Source: Crossiella sp. CA-258035
Lineage (GTDB): Bacteria; Actinomycetota; Actinomycetes; Mycobacteriales; Pseudonocardiaceae
Reading direction: 5' to 3'
Length of the DNA stretch: 64,000 nt
NCBI RefSeq assembly: GCF_030064675.1
Contig: NZ_CP116413.1
Location: 4,744,001-4,808,000, forward strand
In this document: positions 16,032 to 21,895 of the stretch, one piece after another
Position numbering within the stretch: the stretch's first letter is position 1
Layout: the number at the start of each line of letters is the position of its first letter
Program-made: the position numbers and the translations under genes
The notes under the pieces: generated by a model
Seen by the model: the letters and a program-made list of their open reading frames with translations, nothing else
Database searches by the model: none
Told to the model about the DNA's origin: nothing

Positions 16032-17234
16032 ATGGGGACGCTGGGGCGGGGTTTTGGCCGGTTGTGGACCGTCGGCACGGTGTCGGCGGTCGGCGATGGT
16101 GTGACCATGGTGGCCGGTCCGCTGCTGGCGGCGTCGCTGACCAGGGATCCGGTGCAGGTGGCCGGGCTGGCGGTGGCGCAGCAGCTGGCGTGGATGCTGT
16201 TCGCGCTGCCGAGCGGGGCGCTGGTGGACCGGGTGTCGCGGCGGCGGGTGCTGGTGGCCGCGGCACTGGTGCGGTCGGTGGCGCTGGGCGCGCTGGGGCT
16301 GGCGTTGCTGGCTGGTCAGACGTCGTTGTGGCTGTTGTACGTGGTGTTCTTCGTCGTGGGCTGTGCCGCGGTGGCCTTTGAGAACGCGGCGAGCACGCTG
16401 GTGCCGGTGCTGGTGCCCCCTGCCGGGTTGACTCGGGCGAACGGGCGGTTGCTCGGGGCGGCGGTGGTGGGGCGGGACCTGCTGGCCAAGCCGGTGGGGG
16501 CGTTGTTGTTCGCGGTGGCGGTGTGGGTGCCGTTCGTGCTGGATGCCGTGGCGTTGTTGCTGGTGGCGGTGTTGTCAGCGCGGTTGCCGGCGGGTGTGGC
16601 GGAGCGGCGTGCGGGGCGGGCTTCGGTGGGGGCCGAGGTGGTGGCCGGGGTGCGGTGGTTGTGGCGGCACCGGGTGTTGCGGGTGCTGACGGTGGCGGTG
16701 GCCGCGGAGAACGTGACCGTGGGGGCGATGACGGCGGTGCTGGTGCTCATCGCGCGGGAGCGGCTGGGGGTGGGTGAGCTCGGGTTCGGTGTGCTGCTGG
16801 TGGTGACGGCGGTCGGCGGGGTGCTCGGTGGGTTGCTGGCGGATCGCCTCATCGGGTGGTTCGGGGTGCCGGTGCTGCTGCGGGCGGGGCTCGCGCTGGA
16901 GGCGGTGGCGCACCTGGCGCTGGCGGTGAGCCGGGAGGTGGTGGTGGCTGGGGCGGCGCTGGCGGTGGTGGGGGCGCAGCTGCTGGTGTTCTCCACTGTC
17001 GGGGCCTCGTTGCGGCAGTCGTTGACGCCGCCTGAGCTGCTGGGACGGGTGCACAGCAGTTATCGGTGGGTGACCGGGGCGGCGATGCTGGCGGGGTCGG
17101 CGCTGGGTGGGTTGCTGGCGGGCTGGTTCGGGCTGGCGGCGCCGTTCTGGCTGGGTGCGCTCGGGGTCGCGGTGCTGGCGGTGCTGCTGCCGGCCGGGGT
17201 GTTCCACGAGGCCCCTCTCACCACCACCAGGTGA
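16032..17234 (+). CDS. MFS transporter (MFS_3/enterobactin-exporter-like)
   Basis: A 400-residue, 12-TM major facilitator. GRLWTVGTVSAVGDGVTMVA opens TM1, and the loop 2-3 motif is SGALVDRVSRRRVL. Relatives in actinomycetes export drugs or siderophores; the substrate here is unknown. A central loop (AERRAGRASVGAEVVAGVRWLW) separates the two six-helix halves. ATG 16032 is used; GTG 16014 in the same frame is an alternative that would overlap the preceding hairpin. Confidence 0.85.
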   Translation: MGTLGRGFGRLWTVGTVSAVGDGVTMVAGPLLAASLTRDPVQVAGLAVAQQLAWMLFALPSGALVDRVSRRRVLVAAALVRSVALGALGLALLAGQTSLWLLYVVFFVVGCAAVAFENAASTLVPVLVPPAGLTRANGRLLGAAVVGRDLLAKPVGALLFAVAVWVPFVLDAVALLLVAVLSARLPAGVAERRAGRASVGAEVVAGVRWLWRHRVLRVLTVAVAAENVTVGAMTAVLVLIARERLGVGELGFGVLLVVTAVGGVLGGLLADRLIGWFGVPVLLRAGLALEAVAHLALAVSREVVVAGAALAVVGAQLLVFSTVGASLRQSLTPPELLGRVHSSYRWVTGAAMLAGSALGGLLAGWFGLAAPFWLGALGVAVLAVLLPAGVFHEAPLTTTR

Positions 17235-17235
17235 A

Positions 17236-17275
17236 TCCATTTTGGTGTATATAAACCTCGTGGTATGTTCTTCCT
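17236..17275 (+). promoter_or_regulatory. Promoter/operator of the ArsR-AHSA1 operon, probably leaderless
   Basis: A conspicuous AT-rich patch (TTTTGGTGTATATAAACC) lies in otherwise GC-rich DNA. A -10 box TATGTT (17264-17269) ends 6 nt before GTG 17276, so transcription would start at the initiation codon. ACCTCGTGGT inside the patch is a partial dyad that could serve the downstream ArsR protein as operator (inference). Confidence 0.5.
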
Positions 17276-17650
17276 GTGCCCGCAACCTTCGAAGTACTCG
17301 CCGAACCGACCCGCCGCCGCATCCTCGACCTGCTGCTGGAACGCCCCCGCCTGGTCGGTGAGCTGACCGAGCACCTGGGCCTGACCCAGCCCGGCACGTC
17401 CAAGCACCTGCGCGTGCTGCGCGAGGCCGGACTGGTCCACGTCCGCCCGGAGGCCCAGCGCCGCTGGTACGAGCTGCGCCCGGAACCGCTGGCCGAGATC
17501 GACGCCTGGATCGCCCCCTACCGCCGCCTGTGGACCGACCGCCTCAACGCCCTGGAAAACCACCTCGACACCATGCCCGCCAACGAAACCGAGTCCGCCA
17601 CCCGCTCCCAGCCCATCGCTGAGCCCAAGCCCGGCAAGGAAACCCGATGA
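17276..17650 (+). CDS. ArsR/SmtB family winged-helix regulator
   Basis: A 124-residue regulator. The winged helix spans about residues 5-80: VLAEPTRRRILDLLLERP, then LVGELTEHLGLTQPGTSKHLRVLREAGLV as the recognition region and a wing at VRPEAQRRWYEL. It lacks the Cys/His metal sites of SmtB-type sensors, so it is probably a non-metal ArsR of the kind paired with AHSA1 proteins. It starts at GTG 17276, right after a -10 box, and its stop codon overlaps the ATG of the AHSA1 gene (ATGA). Confidence 0.87.
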   Translation: MPATFEVLAEPTRRRILDLLLERPRLVGELTEHLGLTQPGTSKHLRVLREAGLVHVRPEAQRRWYELRPEPLAEIDAWIAPYRRLWTDRLNALENHLDTMPANETESATRSQPIAEPKPGKETR

Positions 17651-18063
17651 CCACTCCCCCGCCCGGCGACACCACCCGCCTGCCTGACGGCCGCCTCGCC
17701 CTGCGCATCGAACGCCACCTGTCCCACCCACCGGAGAAGGTCTGGCGCGCCCTGACCACGCCGGAGCACCTCAGCGCCTGGTACCCCTTCCCCGCGACCG
17801 AGCTGGACCTGCGCCCCGGCGGCGTCATCCGCTTCGACAACGGCGAGGGCGGCACCCTGGACGGCGAGATCACCGACGTCGACCCGCCCAAGGTCTTCGC
17901 CTTCCGCGAGGTCGACGACCACCTGCGCCTGGAACTGCACGACCAGCCCCCGGGCTGCCTCCTGGTGCTGACCCACACCTTCGCCGAAACCGCCGGCTAC
18001 GAGAACTACACCACCGGCTGGCACAACTGCCTGGACGCCCTGGCTACCCACCTCTCCCCCTGA
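17647..18063 (+). CDS. SRPBCC/AHSA1 family protein
   Basis: A 138-residue START-like protein of the Activator of Hsp90 ATPase homologue 1 family. ERHLSHPPEKVWRALTTPEHLSAWYPF, ELDLRPGGVIRF and HTFAETAGYENYTTGWHNCLDAL are the typical segments. It is translationally coupled to the ArsR gene by a 4-nt overlap. ArsR-AHSA1 pairs are frequent in actinobacteria; the ligand and role of this pair are unknown. Confidence 0.87.
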   Translation: MTTPPPGDTTRLPDGRLALRIERHLSHPPEKVWRALTTPEHLSAWYPFPATELDLRPGGVIRFDNGEGGTLDGEITDVDPPKVFAFREVDDHLRLELHDQPPGCLLVLTHTFAETAGYENYTTGWHNCLDALATHLSP

Positions 18064-18513
18064 CCCCGCCCCGCCGGTCCCTCCCCCACGAAAGGCACAC
18101 AACTCAACCCACACAACCTGCATCGCGTCGCCCAACCGTGTTCCGGCACACGACACGTGGCCGCGCTCAATCTCACCCTTCGCCCTCGACCGGCGACCTC
18201 CTCGCCGGACCGAGAAGCCGTTGTCCAGCAACGATTCTGTGCGACCCACGGCGTGTCTGCCCTGGGCGTCGCTGGTGCTGGATTCACCAGGACCGCTGGC
18301 TGGGAGCGGCTGCTCAATCGGCGACAGGGCACACTGCTCCGGCGAATCGCCGGCGCGAGGTCCGGGATCGACACCCGGCTGCCATGGTGGCCGGGCGGAG
18401 GGATCGGTCTGTGCGACCGCCCCGGTCGTGGCCGGATCGCGGTGGCCGCCGGGCTCGCGCCCTGCGCCGCCAGGTGCCCGGTGGCTGGCCCGGCCAGGTC
18501 CGCTGCGCTCGGA
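18064..18513. other. 450 bp without a recognisable gene
   Basis: Open frames here show no protein pattern I recognise and no good ribosome site. It contains two short hairpins built from the same arms, CCGGCGA and TCGCCGG, at 18190-18208 (5-nt loop) and 18339-18353 (1-nt loop). Two CTCCCCC heptamers lie at 18054 and 18081. The first hairpin could end the ArsR-AHSA1 transcript. Confidence 0.4.
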
Positions 18514-18951
18514 TCAGCCGAGCTGTTCGGCCAGTTCGATGATGATGCCCTCCGGACCGCGGAGGTAGCAGATCCGGAAGCTGTTCTCGTAGCGCACCAC
18601 TTCGCCGACGAGTTCGCCGCCGTGCGGCCGCAAGCGGTCGAGCAGCTCGTCGAGGTCCTGGACCGAGAACAGGATGTGCCGGATGCCGAGGGCGTTCGCC
18701 GGGGCGCTCGCGTCGCCGGCGGGGCTTGCGGGCGTGTGGTATTTGCACAGTTCGAGTCGGCTGTTGCCGTCCGGGGTGCGCAGCATCGCGACGTCTGACC
18801 GGACTCCGGGCAGTCCGACGATGCGGTCCACCATGGGGCCCTCGACCGGCATCTCGCCTTCCAGCTCGAGTCCGAGCTCGACGAAGAAGGCTACGGCGGC
18901 GGCGAGGTCGTTGACGACGATGCCGATGTGTTCCATGCGCTGGATCGTCAT
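18514..18951 (-). CDS. VOC family (glyoxalase-fold) protein
   Basis: A 145-residue protein with two beta-alpha-beta-beta-beta units. RMEHIGIVVNDLAAAVAFF carries the first metal-ligand His and RHILFSVQDLDELLDRL the second; RICYLRGPEGIIIELAEQLG supplies a Glu ligand near the end. This is the layout of methylmalonyl-CoA epimerase and glyoxalase-type enzymes. The metal ligands look intact, so it is probably an enzyme; the substrate is unknown. ATG 18951 is the start of the typical first strand. Confidence 0.85.
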   Translation of the reverse strand: MTIQRMEHIGIVVNDLAAAVAFFVELGLELEGEMPVEGPMVDRIVGLPGVRSDVAMLRTPDGNSRLELCKYHTPASPAGDASAPANALGIRHILFSVQDLDELLDRLRPHGGELVGEVVRYENSFRICYLRGPEGIIIELAEQLG

Positions 18952-19061
18952 GCCGGTCTCCTTGGTGGGGGCGGCTGGGGCGGCCGCGTCTGGTCCTGGG
19001 ACGGAGCCGTTGGGCGGGTCTCGACATCGGTGGCGGGGGTTGGTTGGTTCAGTCTTGGCTG

Positions 19062-19074
19062 TATGGTTCTGGGT
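19062..19074 (+). promoter_or_regulatory. -10 box (TATGGT) of the cmtR-CDF operon, leaderless
   Basis: TATGGT at 19062-19067 ends 7 nt before GTG 19075. This places the transcription start at the codon that also gives the residue numbering matching CmtR of Mycobacterium tuberculosis. A TTGGTT about 17 nt upstream could serve as -35. Confidence 0.5.
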
Positions 19075-19410
19075 GTGCTGAAGTGTGAGACGCGGGAGGA
19101 CGCGCTGGCCCGGCTGGGGCGGGCGCTGGCTGATCCGACTCGGTGTCGCATCCTGGTCGCGTTGCTGGACGGGGTGAGTTATCCGGCGGTGCTGGCCGAG
19201 CGGTTGGGGCTGACCCGCTCGAATGTCTCCAATCATCTGGCCTGCCTGCGGGGTTGTGGTCTGGTGGTGGCCACTTATGAAGGCCGCCAGGTCCGCTACG
19301 CGCTGGCCGATGAGCACCTGGCCCGCGCGTTGCGGGAGCTGGCGCAGGTTGTGCTGGCGGTCGACACGGGGCAGCCCTGCCTCTCCTCGGACGGGGAGGG
19401 CACGGCGTGA
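19075..19410 (+). CDS. cmtR: CmtR-like Cd(II)/Pb(II)-sensing ArsR repressor
   Basis: A 111-residue ArsR/SmtB metalloregulator very similar to mycobacterial CmtR. The DNA-recognition helix carries two sensor cysteines (NHLACLRGCGLV), and a third lies near the C-terminus (TGQPC). With GTG 19075 as start these are Cys57, Cys61 and Cys102, the positions known for the M. tuberculosis sensor, which supports the start choice. CmtR leaves its operator when Cd2+ or Pb2+ binds these thiolates. The gene overlaps the CDF exporter (GTGA), which it presumably represses. Confidence 0.9.
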   Translation: MLKCETREDALARLGRALADPTRCRILVALLDGVSYPAVLAERLGLTRSNVSNHLACLRGCGLVVATYEGRQVRYALADEHLARALRELAQVVLAVDTGQPCLSSDGEGTA

Positions 19411-20072
19411 GCCGCGAGCAAGCCACGACCGGGGACTGCGCGGACGGGTGCTGCGCCGCCACTCCCCCGGCGGCGTCCCCGGGACGGCGAGCGGTGCTCA
19501 TCCGGCGGGTGCGGCTACTGGTGGCCGCGACGATCACCTACAACGTGGTCGAGGCCGTGGTGGCGATCACCGCGGGGACCCTGGCCTCCTCCACCGCGTT
19601 GATCGGGTTCGGGTTGGACTCCGTCATCGAGGTGGCCTCGGCGGTGGCGGTGGCCTGGCAGTTCTCCGGCCGCGATCCCGAGGGGCGGGAGCGGGCGGCG
19701 TTGCGGGTGATCGCGCTGTCGTTCTTCGCGCTGGCCGCTTATGTCACGGTCGAGTCGGTGCGGGCCTTCGTGGATGCCGAGACCGCGGCGCATTCCACGG
19801 TGGGGATCGTGCTGGCGGCGGTGTCGCTGGTGGTGATGCCGTTCCTGTCGGCCGCGCAGCGGCGGGCGGGGCGGGAGCTGGGGTCGGCCAGTGCGGTGGC
19901 CGACTCGAAGCAGACGCTGCTGTGCACCTACCTCTCCGGTGTCCTGCTGGCAGGGTTGCTGCTGAACTCGCTGTTCGGGTGGTGGTGGGCTGATCCGCTG
20001 GTGGCGTTGGTGATCGCGGCGGTGGCGGTCAAGGAAGGCCGGGTGGCGTGGCGGGGTCAGCACTGCTGCTGA
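19407..20072 (+). CDS. Cation diffusion facilitator-type metal exporter
   Basis: A 221-residue membrane protein with five or six TM helices. RVRLLVAATITYNVVEAVVA and SSTALIGFGLDSVIEVAS (with the Asp used for metal transport) are the CDF core; SAVADSKQTLLCTYLS supplies further polar residues. The cytosolic N-terminus has a DGCC cluster and the protein ends in HCC, both plausible soft-metal ligands. It lacks the usual long C-terminal CDF domain. Being coupled to cmtR, its likely cargo is Cd2+ or Pb2+ (inference). Confidence 0.85.
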   Translation: MSREQATTGDCADGCCAATPPAASPGRRAVLIRRVRLLVAATITYNVVEAVVAITAGTLASSTALIGFGLDSVIEVASAVAVAWQFSGRDPEGRERAALRVIALSFFALAAYVTVESVRAFVDAETAAHSTVGIVLAAVSLVVMPFLSAAQRRAGRELGSASAVADSKQTLLCTYLSGVLLAGLLLNSLFGWWWADPLVALVIAAVAVKEGRVAWRGQHCC

Positions 20073-20086
20073 GTGGCGAATGGGGC

Positions 20087-20118
20087 TTGACCTTCGAGTC
20101 GGGTTGAAGGTCTACCGT
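20087..20118 (+). promoter_or_regulatory. MerR-type promoter with long spacer and operator dyad
   Basis: A -35 box TTGACC (20087-20092) and a -10 box near CTACCG/TACCGT (20112-20118) are 19-20 bp apart, the overlong spacing typical of MerR-activated promoters. The spacer holds the dyad GACCTTC (20089-20095) and GAAGGTC (20106-20112). It lies just upstream of the MerR gene, so it probably controls the regulator and the downstream pump together. Confidence 0.8.
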
Positions 20119-20133
20119 CGGGTGGTGAGCGCG

Positions 20134-20904
20134 ATGCGGATCTCCCAGCTGGCTGAACGCAGCGGTGTCCCGGCCAGCACCCTGCGGTTCTACGAGAGCG
20201 CCGGGCTGCTGCCCGCCGAGCGGACACCGGCCGGATACCGCCACTACGGCCAGGACGCGGTGGAGCGACTGGAGTTCATCGGGGCGGCCAAACACCTGGG
20301 ACTGTCGCTGGAGGAGATCGCCGAGTTGCTGGCGGTGTGGGAGTCCGGGTTCTGCGCGGAGGTCAAGGCACAGCTGCGGCCGCGGATCGGCGCGCGGATC
20401 GCCGGTGCCGAGCAGCGGGCGGCGGAGCTGGCGGCGTTCACCGCGCTGCTGCGCCGGGCGCTGGCGCACCTGGACGCGCTGCCCGACCGCGGTGGCCGCT
20501 GTGACCCGCAGTGCGCCTTCCTCGACACCGACACAGACACAGACACCGATGCCGACGCAGCCCGCGACACCGACGCGGATTCCGCTGGCGACGCGGCGGG
20601 CAGCGAGCGGTGGCGCACCGCGCCGTTGGCCTGCTCGCTGACCGAGGCGGGTGTCACCGAGCGGGCGGCACAGTGGCGGCGACTGCTCGACGGTGCGGGC
20701 ACCGAGGCGATCGCGGAAGGGGTGCGGCTGGTGCTGCCCGCTGGGCGGGCCGGGGAGGTCGCCGCGCTGGCCGTCGATGAGCAGGGGTGTTGTCCGTTCT
20801 TCGACTTCCGGCTGCACCTGGACGGTCCGGTGCTGTACCTGGAGGTCCGCGCGCCCGCCGACGGGGCGGAGCTGCTCGCCGAGTTGTTCACGCCCGCCGC
20901 CTGA
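20134..20904 (+). CDS. MerR family regulator with cysteine-bearing C-terminal domain
   Basis: A 256-residue regulator. Residues 1-70 are the MerR winged helix (MRISQLAERSGVPASTLRFY, then AGYRHYGQDAVERLEFI), followed by the dimerisation helix. CDPQC ends the classical MerR part near residue 130. Next comes an Asp/Thr repeat linker of DTDTDTDT type (near DNA 20521-20580), then an extra domain with CSLTEAG and AVDEQGCCPFFDFRLHL. The CC pair and CDPQC could bind As(III) or another thiophilic ion. It shares one base with the ATG of the ACR3-like gene and has its own MerR-type operator. Confidence 0.88.
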   Translation: MRISQLAERSGVPASTLRFYESAGLLPAERTPAGYRHYGQDAVERLEFIGAAKHLGLSLEEIAELLAVWESGFCAEVKAQLRPRIGARIAGAEQRAAELAAFTALLRRALAHLDALPDRGGRCDPQCAFLDTDTDTDTDADAARDTDADSAGDAAGSERWRTAPLACSLTEAGVTERAAQWRRLLDGAGTEAIAEGVRLVLPAGRAGEVAALAVDEQGCCPFFDFRLHLDGPVLYLEVRAPADGAELLAELFTPAA

Positions 20905-21845
20905 TGGAACGCCACCAGGTCGCCATCTACCTGGGCGCACTGGCGGCCGGGGCCGCGGCAGGCTGGGCCGTCCCGGCCGTGGGGCCGGGGCTGGAGTGGG
21001 CCATCAACCCGGTGCTGGGTGCCCTGCTGTTCGTGACCTTCCTGCAGGTGCCCGTGGCGGAGCTGGGGCGTTCGCTGCGGGACGGGCGGTTCCTGGCCGC
21101 GGCGCTGGTGGTCAACTTCGTGGTGGTGCCGCTGGTGGTTGCCGGGATGTTCGCCTTCCTGCCCGGTGAGCGGGCGTTGCGGCTGGGGGTGTTGCTGGTG
21201 CTGCTGACCCCGTGCGTGGACTACGTGATCGTCTTCAGCGGACTGGCCGAGGGCAGCAGCCGACGGCTGCTCGCGGCCACGCCGGTGCTGCTGCTCGCGC
21301 AGCTGGTGCTGCTGCCGGGGTTGTTGTGGCTGTTCCTGGGGTCGGAGCTGGGCCAGGTGGTGCGGGCCGGGCCGTTCCTGGAGGCGTTCCTGGTGTTGAT
21401 CGTCATCCCGCTGGCGCTGGCCTGGCTCACCCAGGGCTGGGCGGCTCGGCGCGCGGCCGGGCGGGCGGTCGTCGCGGCGCTGGGCACGGCCATGGTGCCG
21501 CTGATGGCGGCGACGCTGGCGATCGTGGTGGCCTCGCAGGTGCCCAGGCTCGGCGCGGGGCTCGCCCAGGTGGCGGGGGTGGTGCCGTTCTACGTGGTGT
21601 TCCTGGTGGTGATGGCCTTCGCCGGACTCGGCGTGGCGCGGTTGTTCCGGCTGGATGTCGCGGCTGGGCGGGCGATCGTGTTCACCGGGGCCACCCGCAA
21701 CTCCCTGGTCGTGCTGCCGCTGGCGCTGGCCCTGCCCGACTCGCTGGCGCTGGCGGCGGTGGTCGTGGTCGCGCAGACCCTGGTCGAGGTGGTCGGCATG
21801 GTGGTCTACGTGCGGGTGGTGCCCCGGCTGCTGCCGGCGCGGTGA
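20904..21845 (+). CDS. ACR3/BASS-type arsenite efflux pump-like membrane protein
   Basis: A 313-residue protein with about ten TM helices of the bile acid:Na+ symporter superfamily. EWAINPVLGALLFVTFLQVP, LTPCVDYVIVFSGLAEGSSR (with the conserved Cys of TM4) and ATRNSLVVLPLALALP are the ACR3-like segments. ACR3 pumps expel As(III)-thiolate species. Substrate assignment rests on this similarity and on the thiol-rich MerR regulator fused to it by a 1-nt overlap; no ArsC reductase gene is adjacent. It is followed by a strong hairpin. Confidence 0.8.
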   Translation: MERHQVAIYLGALAAGAAAGWAVPAVGPGLEWAINPVLGALLFVTFLQVPVAELGRSLRDGRFLAAALVVNFVVVPLVVAGMFAFLPGERALRLGVLLVLLTPCVDYVIVFSGLAEGSSRRLLAATPVLLLAQLVLLPGLLWLFLGSELGQVVRAGPFLEAFLVLIVIPLALAWLTQGWAARRAAGRAVVAALGTAMVPLMAATLAIVVASQVPRLGAGLAQVAGVVPFYVVFLVVMAFAGLGVARLFRLDVAAGRAIVFTGATRNSLVVLPLALALPDSLALAAVVVVAQTLVEVVGMVVYVRVVPRLLPAR

Positions 21846-21848
21846 AGC

Positions 21849-21887
21849 GGGCCGTCCCGCGCGGCCTGGGGTGGCGCGGGACGGCCC
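21849..21887. terminator. Bidirectional GC-rich hairpin between convergent genes
   Basis: A 13-bp perfect stem (GGGCCGTCCCGCG at 21849-21861, complement at 21875-21887) lies between the stop codons of the ACR3-like gene and the convergent LGFP gene. It has no T-run and probably ends transcripts from both directions. Confidence 0.75.
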
Positions 21888-21895
21888 GGGCGTGG

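Larger units (their letters stand above)
2190..19468. repeat. Polar heptamer GGGGGAG / CTCCCCC, converging on the dif region
   Basis: On the + strand GGGGGAG starts at 2190, 2667, 5724, 9523, 10002, 10148 and 10784. Its complement CTCCCCC starts at 11034, 12033, 12477, 12654, 12984, 13332, 14575, 17654, 18054, 18081 and 19462. No copy of the opposite orientation was found within either group. Further out, CTCCCCC recurs at 28843, 34388, 41451, 49888, 57013 and 62307, and one GGGGGAG lies at 47994. The motif therefore reads toward the terminus on both sides and is densest around it, like FtsK-orienting sequences in other bacteria. Counts were made by eye. Confidence 0.7.

Noticed and set aside
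20521-20580. GACACC-type microsatellite in the MerR gene
   Set aside because: It stays in frame and encodes an Asp/Thr linker between two domains, so it is treated as part of the protein.
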